DNA of 35,422 nucleotides from an uncultured Clostridia bacterium (GCA_944354265.1 CALVPX010000015.1:1-35422), one strand, 5' to 3'; counted from the stretch's first letter, positions 18,837 to 26,873 are shown. Made by a program: numbers and translations. The notes: generated by a model from the sequence alone, not told the origin.

Positions 18837-19646
18837 TTACTGCTCCTTACTTTCAAGGTCGATTACCACCACTTCGGGGCGGTTGTTTATGCGCAGGGGA
18901 AACTCTGAATTGCCGAGTCCCCGCGAGATTATCATGTGCGTAGACCCCAATATATGCTCGCCCGAAGTCAGTTCGGGGAAGAGTCCCTGCCCGGGCGCAT
19001 ACACTCCCTGCTCGGTAAAGGGGAAGCGCCATTGCCCGCCGTGGGCGTGGCCGCAGAGCACCAAATCGTACCCCGCCCTTGAATAGCGGCGCAAAAACTG
19101 CGGCTCGTGGGCGAGAAGTATTTTATAGGTGTCGAATTCGGGGGTTATTTCGAAGATGGTGTTGTTTTTGAGCTGTGCGCAGCCAAGTCCTACGAGGGCG
19201 ACGCCGTGCGTCATGACGTACTGATTTTCAAGCACCACGGCGCCTTCGTCCGCAAGTTTTTTGGAGAACTCGCGGTAGTTTCTGTAGCGCATCTCATGAT
19301 TGCCCGAAACATAGTAAAGGGGTGCAATTTTTACGAGCTGTTCTATAAGCTCCAAAGCCGCCTCCTCCCCCGGCTTGCGGTAGAGGTGGATTATGTCGCC
19401 CGTAAAGGCGATTATGTCCGGCTTGAGCTTTTTGACCGCCCTGACGAGGCGGCGATTTTTTTTGCCGAACCGCTTGGCGTGCAGGTCGGAGAGGTGAACT
19501 ATCCTGAACGGCTGCGTTATGCGCGGATTTTGCACGGTATAGTGCGTCACGCCGAGCTTGCTGTTTGAATACCAACAAAAAAAAATTATGAGCGCGACGG
19601 CGGCGATACAGCCTGCGACGGTGAGGACAATTTGCAGCGCGGTCAT
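18837..19646 (-). CDS. Membrane-anchored metallophosphoesterase (YkuE/YaeI-like)
   Basis: A 269-residue calcineurin-like phosphoesterase. One N-terminal membrane segment (about 5-25) anchors it, and the catalytic part follows with the metal motifs LSDLHAKRFG, FTGDII, SGNHEMR, LLAHEP and CGHAHGGQ. The family hydrolyses phosphodiesters, in some members the lipid A precursor or membrane phospholipid derivatives; the substrate here is unknown. The ATG overlaps the trmB stop by 4 bases, so it is the second gene of a trmB operon. Confidence 0.9.
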   Translation of the reverse strand: MTALQIVLTVAGCIAAVALIIFFCWYSNSKLGVTHYTVQNPRITQPFRIVHLSDLHAKRFGKKNRRLVRAVKKLKPDIIAFTGDIIHLYRKPGEEAALELIEQLVKIAPLYYVSGNHEMRYRNYREFSKKLADEGAVVLENQYVMTHGVALVGLGCAQLKNNTIFEITPEFDTYKILLAHEPQFLRRYSRAGYDLVLCGHAHGGQWRFPFTEQGVYAPGQGLFPELTSGEHILGSTHMIISRGLGNSEFPLRINNRPEVVVIDLESKEQ

Positions 19647-20311
19647 ACCCTGACCACCGCCCTGAAAATCTTTTTGCCCTCGTCCATGAACTTTCGCTCG
19701 TGCTCGGTTATTACGTTGCCTTCGAAGGGGTGGGCGGCGAGGTCGCGGCAGACGGAGACTATGTTCAGCCCCTCCTCCTTAAAGCTTTCAAGCGAATAGT
19801 CGAAGAACGCCTCGTCGTCAGTCTTTTGCCAAATTTCACCGCCGGGCTTTAAGAGGTACCTGTAAATTTTTAAAAACCGCGGGTTGGTGAGGCGCTGTTT
19901 TACATAGCCCTGCTTGGGCAGTGGATTGGAAAAATTGAGGTATATGCGCTCTACCGAATGTTCGGGAATGTACTTGGGCAGAACTTCTGCAGCGCAGATG
20001 AGAAAATGCACGCCCTTGATTTCCTCCGCCATTGCGCTTTCGCACGCTTCAATCATGACGTTGGAAATTTTTTCGACGGCGACAAAGTTGACATCGGGGT
20101 GCAGAACGGCCATTTTATTGACAAAGCCGCCCTTGCCGCAGCCGACTTCGAGGTGAACGGGGTTGGAATTACCGAAAATTTTTACATAATCCAAAAGCTC
20201 GCGCTGCTGAGAGGCAAGCTTCATATTCTTTTCTTTTAAATCGGCCACGGTGAGGATGTCGCCGCAGGCGGCGAGGCGCTCCTCGAGATGGCTTTTTTTG
20301 TGCATTCTCAT
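19643..20311 (-). CDS. trmB: tRNA (guanine-N7)-methyltransferase TrmB with altered motif
   Basis: Methylates G46 in the tRNA variable loop using SAM. The 222-residue chain has the SAM motif EVGCGKGGF (55-63) and the family C-terminal region KTDDEAFFDYSL. The substrate/catalytic motif, usually FSDPWPKxRHxKRRL, reads FSNPLPKQGYVKQRL here: Asp to Asn129, Trp to Leu131, and His to Tyr136. Asn at the first position may occur in other Clostridia; the combination is unusual. The promoter places the transcript start within one base of the ATG, so it is probably leaderless. Confidence 0.9.
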   Translation of the reverse strand: MRMHKKSHLEERLAACGDILTVADLKEKNMKLASQQRELLDYVKIFGNSNPVHLEVGCGKGGFVNKMAVLHPDVNFVAVEKISNVMIEACESAMAEEIKGVHFLICAAEVLPKYIPEHSVERIYLNFSNPLPKQGYVKQRLTNPRFLKIYRYLLKPGGEIWQKTDDEAFFDYSLESFKEEGLNIVSVCRDLAAHPFEGNVITEHERKFMDEGKKIFRAVVRV

Positions 20312-20318
20312 AAGAAAA

Positions 20319-20348
20319 ATTTTACCATATTACGGCGCCGCCGTGCAA
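20319..20348 (-). promoter_or_regulatory. Promoter of trmB
   Basis: On the minus strand, TTGCAC (20343-20348), an 18-bp spacer ending TGG and TAAAAT (20319-20324). Seven bases separate the -10 box from the ATG. Confidence 0.7.
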
Positions 20349-20400
20349 GTATTTATTTAATCAATTTCGACATATTTATTAATTTTATATACATAACTTA

Positions 20401-20527
20401 TAGGCTCCCTTGTGTAAAGGGAGCTGTCACGCGAAGCGTGACTGAGGGATTGTTACCTTATTTCATTTACTACGGCGCTTACGCGCCTACAATCCCCCTT
20501 CGATTCCCCCCTTTGCACAAGGGGGGC
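20401..20527 (+). repeat. Composite hairpin repeat, copy 1
   Basis: Successive hairpins: GGCTCCCTT/AAGGGAGC, GTCACGC/GCGTGAC, then GGGATTGT/ACAATCCC enclosing GGCGC/GCGCC, and finally CCCCCC/GGGGGG around a TTTGCACAA loop. It is nearly identical to 28763-28891 apart from paired changes in the inner stem. Confidence 0.8.
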
Positions 20528-20605
20528 GGGTGAGTGAGGACTTCGTTCACGCAGATTTCTCCATGCGTTCGCTATCGCTCACTTAGTCGAAATGACAACA
20601 GTCAG

Positions 20606-20845
20606 GCCAAAATTTTGCGCGAAACATTTTAAATAATCAAACGCTGCAAGCGAAGTCGCGCCTTCGCGCAGCAGGCCACAATTTGCGCATACCTGCGGCT
20701 CACCGGGGTGAATGGGCGCAATTATATTATATGAGGGCTAAAATAAGATTGCGCCCAAAGGGGCCGGCCCCTCAAGTCGCACAAAATTGCAGGCGCGCAA
20801 GCCAAAATTTTGCGCGAAAAATTTTGCGCGAAACATTTTGCGCAC
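20606..20845. repeat. Direct repeats flanking multi-stem element B
   Basis: GCCAAAATTTTGCGCGAAA occurs at about 20603 and 20800. The core ATTTTGCGCGAAA recurs in tandem near 20819-20845. The repeats bracket copy B of the multi-stem element. Confidence 0.6.
20644..20773. ncRNA. Multi-stem structured element, copy B
   Basis: The same plan as 12624-12752: GCGAAG/CTTCGC hairpin, AATTTGCGCATACCTGCG block, ACCTGCGG/CCGGGGT hairpin with one bulge, perfect 10-bp stem TGGGCGCAAT/ATTGCGCCCA enclosing AGGGCTA, and palindromic AGGGGCC/GGCCCCT hairpin. Stem sequences differ from copy A yet still pair. Confidence 0.5.
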
Positions 20846-20991
20846 ATCTTTATTTTATTTTTATTTTTGATAAAAGCGTTTTAATACCCGTGTTAAGACT
20901 TAAAAATAAAGCGTCGGGTAAAATACTCCGCCACTGAAAGTTACCTTTTTCGCGCGTCGGGAGGGGCGGAACTTTTAAAGGAGGAGAAAAT

Positions 20992-21549
20992 ATGGATTTT
21001 TTGACCATCATTGACAACCTGACCAATTACGGCGTGGACATTGCCACCATATCGGCAATAACCTGCGTGATAGTGCAGATACTCAAGCGCACCCTGCTGA
21101 AGAACTGCCCCAAGAAGGTTATAACCTTTTTGCCCTTTGTGATAGGCACCATTCTTTACGCGGTTTTTGCGGCGGTGGCGCACCTTGACATCGGCTATCT
21201 TTTGACCGACCTGCCCTATGTGTGTGAGCGCGGATTTACCATAGGCGCGCTCTCCACGGTGCTGTACGTTTTATACGAACAGCTGATACGCGAAAGGGAG
21301 CAGACGGGCGTAACCGAGGGGGTAATTGCCGCCCTGATAGAGGGCTACGTTACCCAAGAAGGCGCGGCGGACGCAGCAAAGCGCATAGCCGAGGCCCTCA
21401 AGGACGACCTCAACGGCGACGGCGCCAAGCTTGCGGCGGACATCTTGAAGGAGTACGCCGCCGAGGACACCGATCAGATTGAGATTGAGGCTGTTTCAAA
21501 GGTAATTGTTGACACTTTGAAGAGCCTTACCGGTCAGAGCGCGCAGTAA
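20992..21549 (+). CDS. Membrane protein with long C-terminal cytosolic tail, unknown function
   Basis: A 185-residue protein. Hydrophobic segments at about 14-32, 43-62 and 78-98 form a membrane domain. The last 85 residues are soluble, helical and rich in Ala, Glu and Asp (EGYVTQEGAADAAKRIAEAL). A strong GGAGGAG ribosome site precedes the ATG. Size and layout recall holin-like proteins, but no lysis or phage genes are near. It converges on the germination operon. I do not recognise the family. Confidence 0.72.
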   Translation: MDFLTIIDNLTNYGVDIATISAITCVIVQILKRTLLKNCPKKVITFLPFVIGTILYAVFAAVAHLDIGYLLTDLPYVCERGFTIGALSTVLYVLYEQLIREREQTGVTEGVIAALIEGYVTQEGAADAAKRIAEALKDDLNGDGAKLAADILKEYAAEDTDQIEIEAVSKVIVDTLKSLTGQSAQ

Positions 21550-21570
21550 TTGAAGCGGCCATAGGCCGCG

Positions 21571-21606
21571 GGAGCGGGGCGGACGGCAGTCCGCCCCGCT
21601 CTTTTT
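21571..21606. terminator. Bidirectional terminator
   Basis: GAGCGGGGCGGAC pairs perfectly with GTCCGCCCCGCTC and is followed by TTTTT on the plus strand. It also touches the gerC stop and so serves both convergent transcripts. Confidence 0.85.
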
Positions 21607-22864
21607 ACCCCGCCGAGCGCAGATTTATATCGAACGAGACCTCCGCCTCGGACAGAATGGTGTCCTTAAAGCGCTCGTAATAGTCGTAGTTGAACCTGTA
21701 GAGCAGCGTCCTGAGTTTGAGCACGTCGCAGTCGGTGGTGCGGAGGGCCTGAACGAGCGAGGAGAACCTTTGCCTGAGCGCCTGCGCCCCGCCGTTCAGA
21801 ACCTCGTCGGGCACGACCCCTTCCGAGACGGGCTGCGCTTCGCCCGTGCGGTCGACGTCGCTTATCTGTACAACGGCGGAAAAGGAGATGCGCACCTTGG
21901 GCACGCCCTTTTCGACGGCGACGGACACGTCGCCGCTGCAGCCGCGCATGCCGAGGGTATAGGTGTCGCCCTGCGCCTGACAGGGCACGAAGATGTGGCG
22001 GACGTCGTTTTTAAGCAGGTTGAGGGCGAAGGTCTGCTCCTCGCCGAGGATGCCGGCAAATTTGCCGTCGCGGAAGATGGCCGTGCGGTCGCAAAGAAAT
22101 TCCTGCGGGGCCTCCTGCCCGCCCGACTGCCCGCCTGAGGAACTGCCCGAAGAGCCTCCCCCTCCCGACGATGAGGAGCCGCCCGACGATGAGGAGCCGC
22201 CCGACGAGCTAGCAGACCCCGAACTATCCCCCAACGAACCGCCTTCGGCCGACTGCGACTGTGCGCGGATGAAGGGCATGTAGCACGCGGCGGAGAGCGA
22301 GTAATCGTCTATGCCGATTATCTTTAAATTTACCGTGGACACGTTGCCGCTCTTTTTGGCCTCGTCTGAAAGGAGGCGCTCAATGGACACCGTCGCCGTG
22401 TTGCCGAAGCGCATTTGCGATGCCAGAAGTTGCCCCGCGCTGCCCTTGCACATGGCTATCACGGGGGTGAGCTGTGTAAAGTCGTCGCGGTAGAAGTAGT
22501 CCAAAATTTCAAATATGTCCCCATTCTGACAGCTTTCGCCAAGGACGAGCAGCTTGCAGAACACAAGCTTGGGGTAAAAGCCCGTCTTTTTGTTGATTTC
22601 GTTGAGGGCGTCGGCGACGGTTGCGCCCTCCCCCTCCACCTCGATATACTGCGTGTTTTCGCCGTTTTCAGAGGGCTGCGGAATGGCGACCTGCGCCGTG
22701 ACGGACACGCCGCCCTCCTTCAAGTCTATGCCCGCGCCGATAATGACGGCCGTCTTGCGGATATCGACGAGGCCGAAATCGTTCGTGAAGAACAGAAAGG
22801 CCATGGCGATTATGGTTATGGCGTAAATTAAGGACGCCAGCCTTTTGAAGTTAAACTTTTTCAC
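21605..22864 (-). CDS. gerAC: Ger(x)C-type spore germination protein without lipobox
   Basis: Third subunit of a nutrient germinant receptor in the spore inner membrane. The 419-residue protein starts at GTG (22864), with GGGAGG 5 bases upstream; a longer frame exists but lacks such a site. GerC proteins are normally lipoproteins with a Cys at the signal cleavage site. Here the hydrophobic segment (about 9-27) runs into FFTNDFGLVDIRKT with no Cys, so it is probably an uncleaved anchor. Between the N- and C-terminal domains lies a Ser/Gly-rich insert of about 45 residues (22113-22250), built partly from an 18-bp tandem repeat. It overlaps gerB by 14 bases. Confidence 0.9.
   Translation of the reverse strand: MKKFNFKRLASLIYAITIIAMAFLFFTNDFGLVDIRKTAVIIGAGIDLKEGGVSVTAQVAIPQPSENGENTQYIEVEGEGATVADALNEINKKTGFYPKLVFCKLLVLGESCQNGDIFEILDYFYRDDFTQLTPVIAMCKGSAGQLLASQMRFGNTATVSIERLLSDEAKKSGNVSTVNLKIIGIDDYSLSAACYMPFIRAQSQSAEGGSLGDSSGSASSSGGSSSSGGSSSSGGGGSSGSSSGGQSGGQEAPQEFLCDRTAIFRDGKFAGILGEEQTFALNLLKNDVRHIFVPCQAQGDTYTLGMRGCSGDVSVAVEKGVPKVRISFSAVVQISDVDRTGEAQPVSEGVVPDEVLNGGAQALRQRFSSLVQALRTTDCDVLKLRTLLYRFNYDYYERFKDTILSEAEVSFDINLRSAG
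22164..22208 (-). repeat. 18-bp tandem repeat inside gerC
   Basis: Two full copies and one half copy of an 18-bp unit encode the repeated GGSSSS pattern of the flexible insert. Copy number may vary by slippage. Confidence 0.75.
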
Positions 22865-23936
22865 GGCGGCCTCCCACGGCGTAGGCAAGCCACGCCAATG
22901 CGGGCAGGGCGTAGGCAAACGTCAGCGTTGCCCAACCCATTATGTTGGTGCCCATCTGCTGAACGAGGGCAAATTTGTTGTTGAGGATAAAGGTGAGTGC
23001 GATGAGCACGGCGTTTATTGCAAGCGAAAAGGCGGGATGCCACTGCTTTGAAAAGACCTTTGAAAGGCAGTACGTCGCCAACTGAATATTTAAAACGATG
23101 GCGAACAGCATGGCCACGTCGAGGGCGTAGACAGCCAAAAGGTCGGTGCGGCCGATTAAGCTTATAGCCGAAAAGAAGATGGAAATTTTGGTTATGGCAA
23201 AGTACTGCTGTGCGGCGAGGTCGGAATATATGGCGTAGAAGATTGCGCACACCGCCGCCACTATCAGCCCGCCGAGGGCGCAGGACAGGCTTATTTTTGC
23301 CGCGTCCCCCCTTTTGTACTTGAAGTGACCCATGAAGAGCAGCATTATTGCGCCCTCGTTAAACCTGAAAAATCCCGCAGCGCAGCCCGAAAGCAGGGTG
23401 CCCGCAGGCTGCTTCAAGAGGGGCAGCAGGGCGGAGAAGTTGCAGTCAAGCAGTCCCATAATGACGAGCAGAACGACGGTGACGGCAAATATGGGCAGGC
23501 AGACCTCCGCCGTGCGGCCGACGTTGGTCAGCCCCCTGCTGCCCGCATATATTGCAAAAAAGAAGAAGGGCAGAAAGATTAAAAGGGAGGGGATTGTGTC
23601 GTAAAACACCTCGTGCACCATGGCCTGCTGTTCGGTCATGGGGACGACGGCCGAGAGGGCGAAATAGACGGCGAGGACGGCATAGACTATGCGCGCCGTC
23701 ACCCTGCCGAAGGAGCAGGATATAAGCTCAAAGAAGGTCTTGTCCGTCTTGGACGAGAGGTAGCAGACCGCCCACACGAAGGCCGTCTGCACGGCGGTAT
23801 CTGCAAGGACGGGCAGCCACAGGGCGTTGCCGCACGCCGCCGCCATTGTTGTGGGGTAGAGCATCAATTTTATGGAAGCGTTGAACACGCACATTATTAT
23901 GCAGATTTGCCTGACGCTTAAATTATTTTTTATCAC
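22851..23936 (-). CDS. gerAB: GerAB-type endospore germination permease
   Basis: The 361-residue integral membrane subunit of the germinant receptor, from the amino-acid/polyamine/organocation fold, with about ten membrane spans. It probably forms the germinant-binding site. The N-terminus (LSVRQICIIMCVFNASIKL) and the hydrophobic, loop-poor chain match the family. It overlaps gerA upstream and gerC downstream by 14 bases each, which suggests tight translational coupling. Confidence 0.93.
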   Translation of the reverse strand: MIKNNLSVRQICIIMCVFNASIKLMLYPTTMAAACGNALWLPVLADTAVQTAFVWAVCYLSSKTDKTFFELISCSFGRVTARIVYAVLAVYFALSAVVPMTEQQAMVHEVFYDTIPSLLIFLPFFFFAIYAGSRGLTNVGRTAEVCLPIFAVTVVLLVIMGLLDCNFSALLPLLKQPAGTLLSGCAAGFFRFNEGAIMLLFMGHFKYKRGDAAKISLSCALGGLIVAAVCAIFYAIYSDLAAQQYFAITKISIFFSAISLIGRTDLLAVYALDVAMLFAIVLNIQLATYCLSKVFSKQWHPAFSLAINAVLIALTFILNNKFALVQQMGTNIMGWATLTFAYALPALAWLAYAVGGRREKV

Positions 23937-25413
23937 TTTTCAACCTCACTTTGTTGCGCGACCCAAGCGTTTTGGGGCGGTTGCGCATGGAGTACATGTT
24001 GCTCTTTAACAGGGCGTCCTTCAAATCGCCCTCCACAAGGGGCGCAAAGGGGGACAGGAGCGGCACGCCGTAGGACTGTTCGGAGCAAAGATAGCACAGT
24101 ATAAACGCCGTAAGGAGCACGAGGCCGTATATGCCTATCGACCCCGCCACTATGAGGTATAGCAGCCTCAATGTGGTGGTCGTCTCCACCAAGTCGGGCA
24201 CGGTGTAGAGACAGATTGCCGAAAAGGCGATTATGATTATGGCGGGGGTGGAGATTATGCCCGCCTTTACCGCAGTGTCGCCGAGAACGAGGGCGCCGAC
24301 GACCGACAGGGCGAGGCCGACGTATTTGGGCATTCGTATGGAGGCCTCGTTGAGCACCTCCAAGACCATTAAAGTTAAAAACATCTCCACGCTCGGCGAA
24401 AAGGGTATGCCCGACACCGAGCTTGCTATTTTGAAGAGCAGCTTCACGGGAATGAGCTGTATTTTGAACAGCTGCGCGCAGATGTACAGCGCGGGCAGCA
24501 GCACGCCGATGAGCACCGCCGCCACCCTGAGCGCCCTTATTATGGTGGCGCGGTAGCTTGTTATATAGTAGTCCTCGGCCGACTGAAAGTCCTCCACCAC
24601 CATGTACGGCGCGGTGAGGGCTATGGGCGAACCGTCTACAATTATGCCCGCCCTGCCTTCGCACAGCTTTGCGCAGAATATATCGGGCTTTTCGCAGGTG
24701 CCGCAGTGCTTGAAAAGAGACCGCGGGTGCTTGGAGATGAAGGCAGAAATGTAGGACGAGTCGGGCACAAGGTCTATTTTGTTGGCCTTTATCTCCTCCT
24801 CTATCTGCTCGGGCACGCCCTCGCGGCACACACCGTCTATATAGCACAGGGCTATGGCCGTGGCGCTCTGTTCGCCCGAGGACAACATTTTAACCTGCAG
24901 CTTATCGCTCTTCAGGCGCTTGCGCACAAGGCCGAGGTTGGTCTTTATGTCCTCGGTGAAGCCCTCCCTCGGGCCCTTTACTGTTATCTGCGTGGGCGGC
25001 TCCATGACGGCGCGGCCGGGCGGATTTTTTAGCCCTATCATATAGAAGCCCTCCGTCCCGTCGATAAACAGGGCGGCGTTGCCGTCGAGTATGCCCGAGA
25101 CAGCTTCCTTGATTTCCTTACCCTGATTTATTTCGGGCGAGGCCAGAAGCTGCGCGATCTCCTCCCCGCTGTCGCTTATCTTTGCGGCGCGCAGGGGTTT
25201 TACCACAAGTTCGCCCAAAAGATTTTTATCGGCCAACCCGTCCAAATAGACGGCGGCAAACTTTTTGCCCGAAAGCGAACAGAATTCAAAAGTTATTATG
25301 TCGGGCGAAGTAAGGATTTCCTTTATCTCTTTAAGTTTATTGCTCAACGAGGCACTGCCGCCCTGTTCGGCGCCGCCTCCGCCTTCTGAGCGCTCATCGG
25401 TATTTTGACTCAT
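23923..25413 (-). CDS. gerAA: GerAA-type spore germination protein
   Basis: The 496-residue first subunit of the germinant receptor. A soluble N-terminal half carries the family motif VKGPREGFTEDIKTNLGLVRKRL (about 145-167). The C-terminal half has about five membrane spans starting near 295, and a basic tail follows. Around 237-251, where relatives read TERPD, this protein has four Cys (237, 240, 247, 251) in C-x2-C-x6-C-x3-C spacing. A GGAGGG ribosome site lies before the ATG. First gene of gerA-gerB-gerC; in relatives such operons are transcribed in the forespore by sigma-G, but I could not place a promoter. Confidence 0.94.
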   Translation of the reverse strand: MSQNTDERSEGGGGAEQGGSASLSNKLKEIKEILTSPDIITFEFCSLSGKKFAAVYLDGLADKNLLGELVVKPLRAAKISDSGEEIAQLLASPEINQGKEIKEAVSGILDGNAALFIDGTEGFYMIGLKNPPGRAVMEPPTQITVKGPREGFTEDIKTNLGLVRKRLKSDKLQVKMLSSGEQSATAIALCYIDGVCREGVPEQIEEEIKANKIDLVPDSSYISAFISKHPRSLFKHCGTCEKPDIFCAKLCEGRAGIIVDGSPIALTAPYMVVEDFQSAEDYYITSYRATIIRALRVAAVLIGVLLPALYICAQLFKIQLIPVKLLFKIASSVSGIPFSPSVEMFLTLMVLEVLNEASIRMPKYVGLALSVVGALVLGDTAVKAGIISTPAIIIIAFSAICLYTVPDLVETTTTLRLLYLIVAGSIGIYGLVLLTAFILCYLCSEQSYGVPLLSPFAPLVEGDLKDALLKSNMYSMRNRPKTLGSRNKVRLKSDKK

Positions 25414-25431
25414 GCTCCCTCCATTTTATGG

Positions 25432-25457
25432 TGCCCGCAGCCCTGTGCTGCGGGCAC
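25432..25457. terminator. Terminator-like hairpin in a divergent gap
   Basis: GTGCCCGCAGC/GCTGCGGGCAC is an 11-bp stem followed by a T-rich stretch on the plus strand. It lies between divergent gerA and padR, where no plus-strand transcript is expected to end. On the minus strand it would fall in the gerA leader. Confidence 0.5.
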
Positions 25458-25489
25458 AATTATTTTTTGCAGAAAATTTTAAAAAATAC

Positions 25490-25518
25490 TTGACAGCACA
25501 TACTATGTAATGTATAGT
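25490..25518 (+). promoter_or_regulatory. Promoter of padR
   Basis: TTGACA (25490-25495), a 17-bp spacer and TATAGT (25513-25518). Confidence 0.88.
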
Positions 25519-25520
25519 AT
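25500..25520. promoter_or_regulatory. Probable PadR operator
   Basis: ATACTAT-7 bases-ATAGTAT is a perfect inverted repeat covering the spacer end and the -10 box. This is the expected place for PadR autorepression. Confidence 0.7.
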
Positions 25521-25541
25521 TAGATGAAACGAGGTATTATT

Positions 25542-25853
25542 TTGGATATTCAGATAAAAAAGGGCGTGTTGGACGCGTGCGTGTTGCACGCGCTCAAGGG
25601 CGGCGAAAGTTACGGATATAAGATAATTAATGATTTAAGGGGCATAATAGATATATCGGAGAGCACGCTCTACCCCATTTTAAAGAGGCTTGAGGCCGCG
25701 GGGGCGTTAAAGACCTACAGCCGCGAATTCAACGGCAGGCTGCGAAGGTACTACTACCTTACGCCCGCAGGGGAGGCAAAGCTTGAGGAGTACAAGGACG
25801 ACTTTGAAGAAGTCATAAAGATTTATAAGAGCATTTTCGGAGAAAGTAAATGA
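25542..25853 (+). CDS. PadR-family transcriptional regulator
   Basis: A 103-residue winged-helix repressor with the PadR signature ACVLHALKGGESYGYKI, then STLYPILKRLEAAGAL and a basic wing (NGRLRRYYYLTPAG). The ATG at 25524 lies at the expected transcription start and lacks a ribosome site. TTG at 25542, with GAGG 7 bases upstream, gives the normal PadR N-terminus (MDIQIKKGVLD) and is chosen. The gene overlaps the next by 4 bases. A palindrome in its own promoter suggests autoregulation. PadR/DUF1700 pairs are common in Firmicutes and often respond to envelope stress. Confidence 0.92.
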   Translation: MDIQIKKGVLDACVLHALKGGESYGYKIINDLRGIIDISESTLYPILKRLEAAGALKTYSREFNGRLRRYYYLTPAGEAKLEEYKDDFEEVIKIYKSIFGESK

Positions 25854-26821
25854 AATACATTGAATGGCGTGACGAATTTGAACTTTTTTTAGGCGCGCTT
25901 GAAAGGGAAGAGCGCGAAAGAATTCTTGCATACTACGGCGAGATGTACGCCGACAAGCGCGACAGCGGACTGACGGAGGAACAGGCCGTGGCGGAGTTCG
26001 GCGCGCCCTATGACGCTGCCAAGAAAATTTTAGACGAGGAGGGCGCCAAAAAGGGCGGCGCGGACGAAGGAACGCAGGCCGCAGGCGATGACGAACGGGC
26101 GCAGTTCACCTCCTCCGGGGCGGTGGACGCGCTTGAGATAAACGGCGCCTTGGGCAACATATATGTGCGCTTTTACGACGGCAAGGACGTATGCGTAGAC
26201 TACCCCACCACCGCCATACTCGACTACAAAGTAACACAGCAGGGCGGAAAGGTTGCAATAAGGCACAGGGACGTAAAGTTCAAAAATGTCAATTTAAAGA
26301 ACGGCATTATCCCCGACATGACCATCGACGTGCCCAAGGACCTTACGCCCGACTGCACAATCTCACTGACGGGGGGCACGCTCAAACTTGACGGGGGCGA
26401 CTACGGCAACATAGACGCCTGCGTGGAGGGCGGTTCGCTCAAGACGGGAAGAATATACTGCAGCGACGCAAAAATTGTCACCGACGCGGGGGCGATCGAC
26501 ATAGACGGCGCCGTATTCCACCGCATGCACGCAGAGATAAACGCGGGCAAGATGACAGCAGGCAGCCTTTGCGGCTCGACGGCAGATATTAAAGTCAACG
26601 CGGGCGCCGCGCAGGCGGACAGCGTAGACTGCAGGCGTGCGGAAATTTGCGTGAGCGCCGGCAAGGCCGACATTACCCTGTGCGGCGCCAAGGAGGACTA
26701 CGACGCGCAGGTCAAGCGGACTTTGGGTTCGTGCAACCTCGACGGGCGGTCGCTCAACTGCGAGCGCTCGGTAAAGGCCGAGGTCTACTTCGGCTCGCTG
26801 AATATAAACTTTACAAAATAG
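25850..26821 (+). CDS. DUF1700-DUF4097 protein, PadR partner
   Basis: A 323-residue protein. Residues 1-65 form a helical DUF1700-like domain (EFELFLGALEREERERILAYYGEMYADK). After a Gly/Ala-rich linker, about 85-323 form a repetitive beta-rich DUF4097-like domain (probable beta-helix) in which short hydrophobic/Asp/Gly strands recur. No membrane span is evident, unlike most relatives, which have one or more between the two domains. The 4-base overlap with padR implies a functional pair. Its molecular role is unknown. Confidence 0.82.
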   Translation: MKYIEWRDEFELFLGALEREERERILAYYGEMYADKRDSGLTEEQAVAEFGAPYDAAKKILDEEGAKKGGADEGTQAAGDDERAQFTSSGAVDALEINGALGNIYVRFYDGKDVCVDYPTTAILDYKVTQQGGKVAIRHRDVKFKNVNLKNGIIPDMTIDVPKDLTPDCTISLTGGTLKLDGGDYGNIDACVEGGSLKTGRIYCSDAKIVTDAGAIDIDGAVFHRMHAEINAGKMTAGSLCGSTADIKVNAGAAQADSVDCRRAEICVSAGKADITLCGAKEDYDAQVKRTLGSCNLDGRSLNCERSVKAEVYFGSLNINFTK

Positions 26822-26822
26822 C

Positions 26823-26862
26823 AGGCGGGCGCGGGCGTATTTCGCCCGCCCTGCCGTTTTTT
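26823..26862 (+). terminator. Terminator after the DUF4097 gene
   Basis: GGCGGGCG pairs with CGCCCGCC, followed by a run of eight T's. Confidence 0.85.
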
Positions 26863-26873
26863 TTAGTTTTTTA

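Larger units (their letters stand above)
20312..20991. other. 680-bp gene-free region with several repeats
   Basis: Holds the trmB promoter (20319-20348), composite repeat (20401-20527), a half GTCAT element (20551-20597), multi-stem element copy B (20644-20773) and direct repeats of an AAAATTTTGCGCGAAA type (20606, 20808, 20823). I see no clear promoter for the gene at 20992 and no coding region. Confidence 0.75.

Noticed and set aside
20992..21549. Phage holin
   Set aside because: Size and spans would fit, but there is no endolysin, capsid or integrase gene in the window, and the long acidic tail is atypical.
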